Shown piece after piece: positions 1-8,427 of a stretch of DNA of 64,000 bases. The first letter of the stretch is position 1; every line of letters starts with the position of its first letter. A program made the translations under genes and the position numbers. Source of the DNA: Clostridium sp. MD294. Lineage in GTDB: Bacteria; Bacillota; Clostridia; Lachnospirales; Anaerotignaceae. Where the stretch lies: contig NZ_CP097810.1 in NCBI RefSeq assembly GCF_000364165.2, positions 1,054,001 to 1,118,000 of the forward strand, in the 5' to 3' direction. A model generated the notes under the pieces. It was not told where the DNA came from, made no database searches, and was given only the letters and a program-made list of their open reading frames with translations.

Positions 1-592
1 AATATTCTCCTTTTACAACACCTAAATCTTCTGTTCTTTGGCTCATGGCAGGTACAGAGCTTCTACTATCTAATATAGATAAAGCTTTAGAATAAGTATC
101 ACCACTCTCTATAATTTTGCCTACTAAACCATTAGGAGAAGTTAAAACCATATTTGCTTCTAAACCATCATTTTTGCCTTTATTTATCAAAAAAACATCA
201 TACCAGTTACCAGGGTCTTTTGCAATAATTTGTGTGCCAGTTGTTTGATAATCTGCATATTTTTGAGAAATTTTTAATAATTCAGATAATCTTTGATTTT
301 CAGTGCCATATCTTCGTAATCTTTTATTTTCCGTTTCTAATAAAGCAATTTGTCTTTTTAACTGTTCATTTTCTGCTGCTAAATTGTCTTTGTTTTGTAT
401 CCAGTCAATTTTACTGCCAAACCAATTTCCTACATTTGTTGTTAATTCCTGTACAGGAGTAATTACAAAACCAAGAGCACTTTCTACAAAAGTCGCTTTT
501 GTTTTTCTGCCATAAGTGACAAATATTACAACAATGAGTATTGCAATGGTGGCTAACATAATTTGTTTTTTGTGTTCTTCAAAAAATTCCAC
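1..592 (-). CDS. mreC: Rod shape-determining protein MreC (3' part missing)
   Basis: MreC is a membrane-anchored scaffold of the elongasome that links MreB to the peptidoglycan synthases. Reading the minus strand from a GTG at 592 gives a short cytoplasmic N-terminus (VEFFEEHKKQ), one membrane helix (about residues 11-26), a coiled coil (KIDWIQNKDNLAAENEQLKR and onward, to about residue 85) and then the beta-domain with a GNWYDVFLINKG-like segment. GTG is chosen because AGGGAG lies about 8 nt upstream and an alternative ATG (601) soon hits a stop. The gene follows mreB by about 24 bp in the usual mreBC order. The C-terminal part of the beta domain and any mreD lie beyond the window edge. Confidence 0.9.
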   Translation of the reverse strand, partial: MEFFEEHKKQIMLATIAILIVVIFVTYGRKTKATFVESALGFVITPVQELTTNVGNWFGSKIDWIQNKDNLAAENEQLKRQIALLETENKRLRRYGTENQRLSELLKISQKYADYQTTGTQIIAKDPGNWYDVFLINKGKNDGLEANMVLTSPNGLVGKIIESGDTYSKALSILDSRSSVPAMSQRTEDLGVVKGEY

Positions 593-615
593 AATACATA
601 CTCCCTATACTTTAA

Positions 616-1644
616 TTAAAATCTTATTTTTCTTGGTGAAATCAATACTGCTTTTAACGTGTCAATATGTTCTAAAACTAAACCAGTACCTGTAGCAACA
701 CAATTTAGAGGTTCATTCCCTATGTGTACAGGCATACCTGTTTCATCAGAAATTAAATAATCAAGTCCACGTAATAAAGCACCTCCTCCTGTTAATGTAA
801 TACCACTTTCCATAACATCAGCAGCTAACTCTGGAGGAGTTGCTTCTAATGTTTGTTTTATAGTATCAATAATAGAGTAAACAGGTTCATGTAAAGCTTC
901 CATAATTTCAGTAGATGTTACAACTACTGTTTTTGGTAAACCAGAAAGAAGGTCACGCCCTCTTACATTCATTTCACGTACTTCATCAGTAGGATATACA
1001 CAACCAATGCCAATTTTAATTTCTTCTGCTGTTCTGTCGCCAATAGCAAGATTAAATTCTTTTTTGATGTAATTTACAATATAGTTGTCTAATTCATCAC
1101 CTGCAATACGAAGGGAAGTGCTTGTAACAATACCACCTAATGATATTACAGCAACTTCACTTGTGCCTCCGCCAATATCTACAATCATACTACCAGTAGG
1201 TTCTTCTACAGGTAGACCAGCACCAATAGAAGCAGCCATTGGCTCCTCAATTAAATAGGTATCTTTGTCTTTTGCGCCAGCAGAAATAGCTGCTTCTAAT
1301 ACAGCTCTTTTTTCTACTTCTGTTACACCAGAAGGTACACAAACAACTACTCTAGGTTTTGGGCCAAACATAGAGCGAGGGCAAGCTTTGTTTATAAAAT
1401 ATCTTAACATAGCCTGTGTTGTATCAAAATCTGCAATCACACCATCTTTCATAGGGCGTATTGCTACAATATTGCCAGGTGTTCTACCTATCATGTCTTT
1501 TGCTTCATTGCCAACAGCAAGAACTTCTTTTGTTTGTAAGTTGATTGCAACAACAGAAGGCTCATTTACAACAATTCCTTTTCCCGGCATATATACAAGG
1601 GTGTTAGCAGTCCCTAAATCAATTCCCATGTCTTTTGAAAACAT
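616..1644 (-). CDS. mreB: Rod shape-determining protein MreB (bacterial actin)
   Basis: This is an actin-like ATPase that forms membrane-associated filaments and guides lateral cell-wall synthesis. The 342-residue length is normal. The nucleotide-binding motifs are all visible: phosphate-1 loop [10 protein letters not shown] near the N-terminus, phosphate-2 loop [15 protein letters not shown], and the adenosine motif [12 protein letters not shown] near the C-terminus. I chose the ATG at 1644 (MFSKDMG) over an in-frame ATG 18 bp upstream because the ribosome site GAGGAGA lies between the two, about 8 nt before 1644. It is co-directional with mreC 24 bp downstream, so a mreBC operon is likely. 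It could be an Mbl or MreBH paralogue, but the mreC neighbour favours MreB. Confidence 0.93.
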   Translation of the reverse strand: MFSKDMGIDLGTANTLVYMPGKGIVVNEPSVVAINLQTKEVLAVGNEAKDMIGRTPGNIVAIRPMKDGVIADFDTTQAMLRYFINKACPRSMFGPKPRVVVCVPSGVTEVEKRAVLEAAISAGAKDKDTYLIEEPMAASIGAGLPVEEPTGSMIVDIGGGTSEVAVISLGGIVTSTSLRIAGDELDNYIVNYIKKEFNLAIGDRTAEEIKIGIGCVYPTDEVREMNVRGRDLLSGLPKTVVVTSTEIMEALHEPVYSIIDTIKQTLEATPPELAADVMESGITLTGGGALLRGLDYLISDETGMPVHIGNEPLNCVATGTGLVLEHIDTLKAVLISPRKIRF

Positions 1645-1814
1645 AAAATTTTCTCCTCTCATTTGTGTTATATAAATTTAGTATTTTCAATTTTATTAAA
1701 ACTAAGCAAAATATTTTTTATAAATAGATATATATAATGATAAACAGCTTACTTGTAATCATACCGCTTTTTTGACTGTATTTCAATAATAACATTTTTT
1801 TTGTACACAAAGAA

Positions 1815-1851
1815 ATAAAAAAAGACGGCTGTAAATCAATACGAACCGCCT
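1815..1851 (-). terminator. Probable terminator after maf
   Basis: On the minus strand GGCGG (1846-1850) pairs with CCGTC (1824-1828) with one G-T pair, followed by a run of seven T. It sits directly after the maf stop codon and would separate maf from mreBC transcription. The loop is long, so strength is uncertain. Confidence 0.6.
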
Positions 1852-1861
1852 AAAATAAAGT

Positions 1862-2482
1862 TTATTGTGGTTTAATCCAAAAATCTATCATATCAATATT
1901 ATGTTTTAATAAAGATTTATTTAAAAGACGAAGGGGTAAACCAGCAAGTGTATAGTAATCGCCATAAATATGTTCAATTAAAAGAGCACCTTTTCCCGTA
2001 ATGGAATAACCACCAGGCCTATCATAAGGTTCGTCTGTTTCTGTATAGGCATCAATCATTTTATCAGAAAGATGGTGCATATAAACATCTACACCATCTA
2101 CATAACTGTCTGTTTCATAAGAACCATCAGCATGATGATATATTACAGTTAAACCTGTATAAGTTGTATGTTTTCGTCCTTGTAATTTTTTGAGCATAAT
2201 AACAGCATCTTGTTTATTTTTGGGACGATGTAATATTTTTCCAAAATCTGTTACAACGGTATCTATACCAAGTATAATAGCCTCTCCTTCTACTCTGTCT
2301 AAAACAGACATTGCTTTTTGTGTTGAGATAGATTTTACCCATTCATAAGGAGAATATTCGTTATCAATCTCAATTTCTTTTTCTTCAATTTTGCAATGTA
2401 GTTCTTCAAAAGGGACATCTAATTGTTTTAATAAATTTGCTCTAGAAAAAAGATTTGTTGCTAATATTAATTTCTGTAACAT
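1862..2482 (-). CDS. maf: Maf-family nucleotide pyrophosphatase
   Basis: Maf proteins hydrolyse non-canonical or excess nucleoside triphosphates to monophosphates and are linked to septum formation. Family landmarks seen: GIDTVV (usual GADTVV), GRKHTTYTGL in mid protein, and EPYDRPGGYSITGKGALL followed by IEHIYGDYYTLAGLPL near residues 150-190. At 206 residues it is a little longer than typical. The N-terminal phosphate loop is divergent: LATNLFSRANLL replaces the usual LASASPRR. Substrate preference is therefore hard to predict. The ATG has AGAGGTG just upstream. It is adjacent to and co-directional with mreBC, a common Maf neighbourhood. Confidence 0.85.
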   Translation of the reverse strand: MLQKLILATNLFSRANLLKQLDVPFEELHCKIEEKEIEIDNEYSPYEWVKSISTQKAMSVLDRVEGEAIILGIDTVVTDFGKILHRPKNKQDAVIMLKKLQGRKHTTYTGLTVIYHHADGSYETDSYVDGVDVYMHHLSDKMIDAYTETDEPYDRPGGYSITGKGALLIEHIYGDYYTLAGLPLRLLNKSLLKHNIDMIDFWIKPQ

Positions 2483-2657
2483 GGTCGCACCTCTTTAGGA
2501 TTTATAAATCAATTTAACAATACTATAACATTATATCATATTTTTTTGAAATGCAAGATATTTTATTAAAAAATATGTATAAAATAAAAAAATAATGATA
2601 AAAAATAATTTATTTTATTATAATATTGTAGTTAGTATAAAACAATGTTTTTGAATA

Positions 2658-4667
2658 CTATTGTTTATCAATTAAATGAAATTGATTGACAAGTGTTTTC
2701 ATATTTTCTGCTTCATGAGAAAGTTCTTTGCTTGTTTGAGCACATTGTTGTGCAGCTTCAGAATTTGTTTGTATAATGTTTGATATTTGCTGTATGTTGT
2801 TTGTTACTTCCTGCATATCAGTATATTGTGCAGAGTAAGATTTCGAAACAAATTCAATAGTATTTGCAACAGTATGTGTATCTTTTAAAGTTTCATTTAA
2901 AGATTGTGCTGTAATATCTGCTGTAGAAACGCCATTATTAACAGCAGCTATAGAGTTTTCAATAAGTATTCTTGTATTTTTTGCAGCTTCTGCACTTTTT
3001 TTAGCTAAATTTCGCACTTCTTCTGCTACTACAGCAAAACTTTTTCCATAAGAGCCAGCTTTTACTGCTTCAATAGAAGCATTTAGAGCTAATATATTTG
3101 TTTGAAAAGCAATATCTTCAATTGTTCCAACAATATTTTCAATTTCTTGTGAAGAAGTATATATATCAGACATAGCTGAAATCATTTGTTTCATTTGAGT
3201 GTTGTCTTGATTTAATTTTTTGCTTACAGATTGTGTTAATTCACTTGCCAATTTACATTGTTGAGCAGATTGTTTTATATTTTCTGTAATTTGATTGATA
3301 TGACTCACAAGAGCATCAATCTGCACAGACTGTTCTGTTGCTCCTTGACTTAATAATTGTGCATTGTTAGAAAGTTCAAAAGAGCCATTAGAAACTTGTA
3401 AAGAAGAATGGGTAATTTGCTGTATTATATTGTTCATATTTTCTGTAATATAATAAAAAGCCGTTTCAATTTCAGAAAATTCTCCATAATAATTTTGTTT
3501 GGTATGTATATTTAAATTACTATTTGAAATTTGTGTTAATATAAAAGAAATTTCTTTTATTATGTCATTTAAATATTTTGCTGTATTTGAAAAAGTTTGT
3601 GCGAGTATACCAATTTCGTCATGATATTTTGGTATAATGGAAGTGCGTAAATTTCCTTTTTCAATTTGTTTTGCAATATTTATAATTTCTTTTAGTGGGT
3701 GTAATCTATTAAAAAGCATTTTAATAGATAACAATATAGAAATAACTAATGCTATAATAAATACAAATAAATTGATAAATATTTGATGTAACAATTGCTG
3801 TGATATTATATTTTTAGGAAAAACAAAGCCAATTGTCCAATTGGAATTTTCTTCTTTTACTGCAACAAAATATTTTTCTTTTCCATCATAATCTTTATAT
3901 AATTGTATGCTGGAATTATTTGTAATATCATTAAGAAAGTCTAATTCAGAAAAATCTTGTATATTTGTTGTTTTCATATCTGTTGTTTGATAGTTAGAGT
4001 TATAGTGAAATAAAATATTATTTTCATTGTCCAATAAATAAAAATAAGAACCATCTGAGGCAGAATATTCATTTACAATATCTTTTACAGCATTAATAGA
4101 TAAATCACGAGCAATAATGCCGTAAAGCTCACCATTTTTCTCTTTTAGAGGCATTGCTATAGTGATAACAATAGAAGTGCCATCTGTAGCATCTATATAA
4201 GGAGTAGAAATATAAAGACCATCTTTTTTGATAGTATTGATATAATAATCTCTTTCTAGTGCATTAAAATCTTCATCAGGTATCCAACCATCACCAGAAA
4301 TCATTTTTCCTGTAGTTAAAACAACGTAATCTGATACTACACCAAAATCAGCACCAAAATTTGTAGATTGTTCTACAAGCTGAAAAAGTTGTTCTTCGCT
4401 GCGTAATTCTAAGGGAGTAGAAAGTATAGAATTTCCTACACTATCAATTTGAGCAATTCTAAGGGAAAGCCAATCATTAATAGATTTTTCATAGTAGTTT
4501 AAAGTATATTCTATTGTTTTCTGCATAGAATTTGTAATTAATTGTTTTGTAGTAAAATAATTAGATAAAAATATCAATGAAATAGAAAAAATCATTATAA
4601 TACTGATAAAATAAGCAATACTTGTAACCAAAGAATGATATTTTTGAGTAGTATGATTTTGATGCAC
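2658..4667 (-). CDS. Methyl-accepting chemotaxis protein
   Basis: This is a transmembrane chemoreceptor that would signal to CheA/CheW. Layout of the 669 residues: TM1 at about 14-35, a large extracytoplasmic dCache-like sensor (about 40-285), TM2 at about 290-312, a HAMP domain, and the cytoplasmic signalling domain to the C-terminus. The highly conserved tip is recognisable as EDIAFQTNILALNASIEA and FAVVAEEVRNLAKK. There is no C-terminal CheR-binding pentapeptide. The start is GTG with AAAGGAGAG about 7 nt upstream. No other chemotaxis gene is nearby, so it is an orphan receptor. The ligand is unknown; dCache domains often bind amino acids or other small molecules. Confidence 0.9.
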   Translation of the reverse strand: MHQNHTTQKYHSLVTSIAYFISIIMIFSISLIFLSNYFTTKQLITNSMQKTIEYTLNYYEKSINDWLSLRIAQIDSVGNSILSTPLELRSEEQLFQLVEQSTNFGADFGVVSDYVVLTTGKMISGDGWIPDEDFNALERDYYINTIKKDGLYISTPYIDATDGTSIVITIAMPLKEKNGELYGIIARDLSINAVKDIVNEYSASDGSYFYLLDNENNILFHYNSNYQTTDMKTTNIQDFSELDFLNDITNNSSIQLYKDYDGKEKYFVAVKEENSNWTIGFVFPKNIISQQLLHQIFINLFVFIIALVISILLSIKMLFNRLHPLKEIINIAKQIEKGNLRTSIIPKYHDEIGILAQTFSNTAKYLNDIIKEISFILTQISNSNLNIHTKQNYYGEFSEIETAFYYITENMNNIIQQITHSSLQVSNGSFELSNNAQLLSQGATEQSVQIDALVSHINQITENIKQSAQQCKLASELTQSVSKKLNQDNTQMKQMISAMSDIYTSSQEIENIVGTIEDIAFQTNILALNASIEAVKAGSYGKSFAVVAEEVRNLAKKSAEAAKNTRILIENSIAAVNNGVSTADITAQSLNETLKDTHTVANTIEFVSKSYSAQYTDMQEVTNNIQQISNIIQTNSEAAQQCAQTSKELSHEAENMKTLVNQFHLIDKQ

Positions 4668-4790
4668 AAGAAAACTCTCCTTTCTTGACTTTAAAACATT
4701 TGTTTATACTTCTTTACAATTCCATTTTAATTATCTACTGACATTTTATTGTTTGCTATGTAAGATATAAAAATAGACATCAAAGAAATA

Positions 4791-4824
4791 AAAAAGGCCT
4801 GCTTTATAAAGCAGGCCTTTTAAA
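4791..4824 (-). terminator. Terminator of the rnf operon
   Basis: A perfect inverted repeat with arms AAAAGGCCTGCTTTA and TAAAGCAGGCCTTTT is followed on the minus strand by a T-rich tract. It lies 5 bp after the rnfB stop and is one of the strongest hairpins in the window. Confidence 0.93.
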
Positions 4825-4828
4825 GAAT

Positions 4829-5686
4829 TTATTCACTTTTTGCTTCTGCTACTGGGGTGTCTGCTTTTGGAGCAGCAGGCTTTTTGCCTGTCAAGACACC
4901 TTTTGGACATTTATTTGCACAAATGCCACACGCTTTACATTTGTCATAATCAATTACTGCTAAATTATCCACAACGTGTATTGCATCAAAAGGACAATTT
5001 TTTTCGCAAATTTTACACGCAATACAACCTGCAGAACATACAGCATTTACATTTTTACCCATGTCTTTAGAAGAACATTGTACTTTTACTTTCTTTTTGA
5101 CAGGAAGTAATTCAATAATGTGTTTTGGACAAGTAGAAACACATTTACCACAAGAAACACATTTATCTTTATCAATTACAGCAATGCCATTTACAATTTC
5201 AATTGCATCAAAAGCACAAGCTTTTTTACAGCTTCCTAAACCAAGACAACCATAAGTACAACTTTTTGCACCGCCACCAGCTAATTGCATAGCCATAGTA
5301 CAATCATCTAGACCAAAATATGTATATTTTTCTTTTGCTATATCGCAAGTACCTTGACATTTTACAAATGCTGCTGTTGGCTCTGCTGAACCAGCTTCTA
5401 TACCCATAATAGAGCCTATTTTTGCTGCAACAGCTGCACCACCAACAGGACAAGCATTTACTGGAGCTGTACCAGCAACAATAGCAGCTGCACAACCACC
5501 ACAGCCAGGAAAACCACAGCCACCACAGTTTGCACCAGGCAATGCTTCAAGCACTTCTCCAAGTTTTGGGTCTTCTTCTACAGCAAATAATTTGCCTGCA
5601 TAACCAAGGCCTGCACCAAGAACAACACCCAAGCCGCCAATGCTTATGATTGGGTTAATAATATTCATAATATCCATTATTTGCAC
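4829..5686 (-). CDS. rnfB: Rnf complex subunit RnfB, multi-[4Fe-4S] electron-transfer protein
   Basis: RnfB is the likely ferredoxin-docking iron-sulfur subunit of the ion-translocating ferredoxin:NAD+ oxidoreductase. The 285-residue protein has one N-terminal membrane anchor (about 9-28), then the Fe-S motif GANCGGCGFPGCGGC with a fourth Cys in NACPVGG. Several ferredoxin-type clusters follow, including CVSCGKCVSTCPK, CIACKICEKNCPFDA and CKACGICANKCPKG, more than in the proteobacterial protein and typical of clostridial RnfB. The tail is Ala/Pro/Lys-rich. It is the last gene of rnfCDGEAB, 9 bp after rnfA. Confidence 0.95.
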   Translation of the reverse strand: MQIMDIMNIINPIISIGGLGVVLGAGLGYAGKLFAVEEDPKLGEVLEALPGANCGGCGFPGCGGCAAAIVAGTAPVNACPVGGAAVAAKIGSIMGIEAGSAEPTAAFVKCQGTCDIAKEKYTYFGLDDCTMAMQLAGGGAKSCTYGCLGLGSCKKACAFDAIEIVNGIAVIDKDKCVSCGKCVSTCPKHIIELLPVKKKVKVQCSSKDMGKNVNAVCSAGCIACKICEKNCPFDAIHVVDNLAVIDYDKCKACGICANKCPKGVLTGKKPAAPKADTPVAEAKSE

Positions 5687-5695
5687 ACTCCTTGT

Positions 5696-6274
5696 TTAAA
5701 TTTTGATTAAGCCCTGGAAACCCAAAAAGGCGATTGACATAATACCAGCTGTAACAAGTGCCAAAGGGAAACCATCAAATGCTTTTGGTGTATCATTAAA
5801 TTCTATTCTTTCACGAATACCAGCAAATAGTATAATAGCAAGTGCAAAACCTGCTGCACCACCTATACCATTTAATATTGCTTCAATAAAGTTATAACCT
5901 TTTTGCATATTTACAACAGCAACACCTAATACAGCACAGTTTGTTGTAATCAAAGGTAAGAAAACACCAAGTGCTTGATATAAAGAAGGTGAAGATTTTT
6001 TCAAAAACATCTCTACAAACTGCACTAATGCAGCAATAACCAATATGAAAGCGATGTTATAGAGATATGTAATATTTAATGGTACTAATATAAAGTTATA
6101 AACCATATAAGCAGCTGCACAGGCAATTGTAATAACGAATATTACGGCAACACCCATACCAGTCGCTGTTTCTACCTTTTTGGAAACACCAAGGAAAGGG
6201 CAGATACCTAAGAACTGTGATAAAACGTAGTTGTTTACAAAAATACCAGCTAATACTAATAATATCAAATTCAT
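5696..6274 (-). CDS. rnfA: Rnf complex membrane subunit RnfA
   Basis: This polytopic subunit of the Na+ or H+ translocating Rnf complex is 192 residues long with about six helices. The conserved Cys motifs GICPFLGV (near residue 24) and TTNCAVLG (near 112) match those that, together with the partner subunit RnfE, hold a [2Fe-2S] cluster inside the membrane in Rnf/Nqr complexes. It is homologous to RnfE encoded 15 bp upstream, with opposite membrane topology expected. The start at 6274 has GGAGGGG in front. Confidence 0.95.
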   Translation of the reverse strand: MNLILLVLAGIFVNNYVLSQFLGICPFLGVSKKVETATGMGVAVIFVITIACAAAYMVYNFILVPLNITYLYNIAFILVIAALVQFVEMFLKKSSPSLYQALGVFLPLITTNCAVLGVAVVNMQKGYNFIEAILNGIGGAAGFALAIILFAGIRERIEFNDTPKAFDGFPLALVTAGIMSIAFLGFQGLIKI

Positions 6275-6289
6275 TTATTTTCCCCCTCC

Positions 6290-6889
6290 TTACGCTTTTT
6301 TCTTATTTTTGAAGTAATTTAACAATCCCATTAAGCAACCAAGTGTAAAGAAAGCACCAGGTGCCATAACAAATAATAATGTTTTTGGGAAAGCATCTGG
6401 TAATACAGTAACATTGAATAATGTACCTGCACCAATAAATTCACGTACAAGACCTAAGAAACCAAGTGCTACTGTAAAGCCAAGACCCATACCAATACCA
6501 TCAAATATAGCATCAATAGGGGAATTTTTAGAAGCAAATGCTTCTGCCCTTGCCAATATCAAACAGTTAACAACAATCAAAGGAATGTAAAGACCTAATG
6601 ATGCGTTCAAAGAAGGCAAATATGCCTGTAATAAAAACTGTATGATAGTAACGAATGTTGCAATAACAACAATGAAACAAGGTATTCTAACTTTGTCTGG
6701 AATAACTTTTCTTAAAAGAGAAATAAACAAGTTAGAACAAATTAAAACGGCTGCTGTAGAAAGTCCCATACCAATACCGTTTATAGCAGAACTGGTAACA
6801 GCCAGTGTAGGACACATACCAATAACCTGTGAAAATGTTGGGTTTTCGTCTATAATACCATTTTTAATTATTTTAACTGGATTGCCCAT
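6290..6889 (-). CDS. rnfE: Rnf complex membrane subunit RnfE
   Basis: RnfE is the membrane subunit paired with RnfA. The 199-residue protein has about six hydrophobic helices and the Cys motifs GMCPTLAV and VVNCLILARAEAF, which are the expected ligands for the intramembrane [2Fe-2S] cluster shared with RnfA. The segment NPTFSQVIGMCP is typical of RnfE/NqrD. It is translationally coupled: its ATG overlaps the rnfG stop codon by one base (TAATG). The C-terminus is Lys-rich and probably cytoplasmic. Confidence 0.95.
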   Translation of the reverse strand: MGNPVKIIKNGIIDENPTFSQVIGMCPTLAVTSSAINGIGMGLSTAAVLICSNLFISLLRKVIPDKVRIPCFIVVIATFVTIIQFLLQAYLPSLNASLGLYIPLIVVNCLILARAEAFASKNSPIDAIFDGIGMGLGFTVALGFLGLVREFIGAGTLFNVTVLPDAFPKTLLFVMAPGAFFTLGCLMGLLNYFKNKKKA

Positions 6890-7449
6890 TAATTAGCACC
6901 TCCGTTTGCATTTACCCATTGTACTGCTTCGTTTGCACCATCAGAAACAGCTCTAGAAGTAATTGTAGCACTTGTAATAGGAATAATTTCGCCACCATCT
7001 TTTGTTACTTGAATGTTACCAGATTTTCCAGCGAATTGTTCATAAAAATCAGGTGATGTAGCCAATGCACCAAGTCCAGGTGTTTCAGCATGAGATAATA
7101 CTCTTAAACCAGTTACAGTACCACTCATGTCAACACCAACCATAGTAGATACTTCGCCACCAAAACCACTTGGAGCAGTTGTTAAAACATAACCTATTGT
7201 TTCTCCGCCTTTTGTTGCTATAGCAACTTTTTTAATAGTACCTTCTATTGTATCGCCATTTGCAGTATCATAAAGTGTTTCAAATTCAACACCTTCATCA
7301 GGCATAACTGCTGCCATAGCTTCTGCTTCTGTTTTTGCAGACTGTTCTTCAATAGCTGCTTTTGTTGTTTCGGAAACGATACCTAAAAGCATTGCTGCAA
7401 CAGCTGTAATAATCAATAATACGAATGCTGGTCTTGCAATATCTTTCAT
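6889..7449 (-). CDS. rnfG: Rnf complex flavoprotein subunit RnfG
   Basis: RnfG carries a covalently bound FMN in its extracytoplasmic FMN-binding domain. The 186-residue protein has one N-terminal helix (about 7-27) and the domain core GLRVLSHAETPGLGALA. The flavinylation region reads PITSATITSRAV (about 157-168), so the usual (S/T)GAT is SAT here. The modified Thr is most likely within SATIT. Its ATG overlaps the rnfD stop by four bases. No apbE flavin transferase gene is present in the window, so modification must depend on a gene elsewhere. Confidence 0.94.
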   Translation of the reverse strand: MKDIARPAFVLLIITAVAAMLLGIVSETTKAAIEEQSAKTEAEAMAAVMPDEGVEFETLYDTANGDTIEGTIKKVAIATKGGETIGYVLTTAPSGFGGEVSTMVGVDMSGTVTGLRVLSHAETPGLGALATSPDFYEQFAGKSGNIQVTKDGGEIIPITSATITSRAVSDGANEAVQWVNANGGAN

Positions 7450-8411
7450 GATTTTTTCACCTCCAAAGCACCAAATATCTTAGGTTCTGTGAAGCGGTCA
7501 ATCAAAGGAACACAAAGGTTCATAATTAATATAGAGTAAGAAACGCCTTCTGGATAACCGCCAAATATACGAATTAAAGTGGTAAGTAAACCACAGCCTA
7601 AAGCCATAATAATCTGACCAACAGGTGTAACAGGAGAAGAAGCATAGTCAGTTGCCATAAAGAAAGCACCTAACATTAAACCACCTACAAGAATTTCATA
7701 TTGAGGAATTCTGACACCGTTTCTACCAATCAATGCTGTTAATATAAATACTGTTGCAATATAAACAACAGGAATTCTCCAGCTGATTACATGTCTTACG
7801 ATTAAATAAACACCACCGATAATTAAAGCAATAGCACTTGTTTCACCAATACAACCACCAACTGTACCAACAAGAGCGTTTACCATATCGCCATTTGTAG
7901 CTGATGTAATTTCTCCAGCTTTTAATAAAGCGAGAGGAGTTGCTACAGATACAGCATCTACTGCCTGACCAGCAGGAGCAGGCCATGTTGTCATAGCAGT
8001 TGGATAAGAAGCTAATAAAAATGCTCTTGCTGCTAATGCAGGGTTAATAAAGTTTTGACCTAAACCACCAAAAAGTTGTTTTGCAATAATAATAGCGAAA
8101 GCACTACCAACAATAGGCATCCAATAAGGAGAAGATGCTGGCATATTCATTGCTAAAAGTAAACCTGTTACGGCTGCACTTAAATCTGTAATGGTAATAG
8201 GTTTTTTCATCAATTTTTGATATAAATATTCAAATAACATTGCTGAGGCTATGGAAAGCACCATAATTACCAAAGCGTTAATACCAAATACATAAATACC
8301 CATCAATGCTGCGGGAGTTAGTCCGATTAACACATCACGCATAATGCCCTGAATAGAGTCCTTAGAACGGACATGAGGGGTACCTGATACTATAAATTTA
8401 TCCATTTTCAT
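7446..8411 (-). CDS. rnfD: Rnf complex membrane flavoprotein subunit RnfD
   Basis: RnfD is a polytopic subunit with a covalently attached FMN, homologous to NqrB. The 321-residue protein has about ten hydrophobic helices. The flavinylation site is recognisable as SVATPL with Thr at about residue 158; in many homologues it reads SGATPL. Other conserved stretches include FGGLGQNFINPALAARAF and TDYASSPVTPVGQ. The ribosome site AAAGGGGG precedes two close ATGs (8411 and 8405); I keep the first. It lies 16 bp after rnfC and overlaps rnfG by four bases. Confidence 0.95.
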   Translation of the reverse strand: MKMDKFIVSGTPHVRSKDSIQGIMRDVLIGLTPAALMGIYVFGINALVIMVLSIASAMLFEYLYQKLMKKPITITDLSAAVTGLLLAMNMPASSPYWMPIVGSAFAIIIAKQLFGGLGQNFINPALAARAFLLASYPTAMTTWPAPAGQAVDAVSVATPLALLKAGEITSATNGDMVNALVGTVGGCIGETSAIALIIGGVYLIVRHVISWRIPVVYIATVFILTALIGRNGVRIPQYEILVGGLMLGAFFMATDYASSPVTPVGQIIMALGCGLLTTLIRIFGGYPEGVSYSILIMNLCVPLIDRFTEPKIFGALEVKKS

Positions 8412-8427
8412 TTATCCCCCTTTATAA

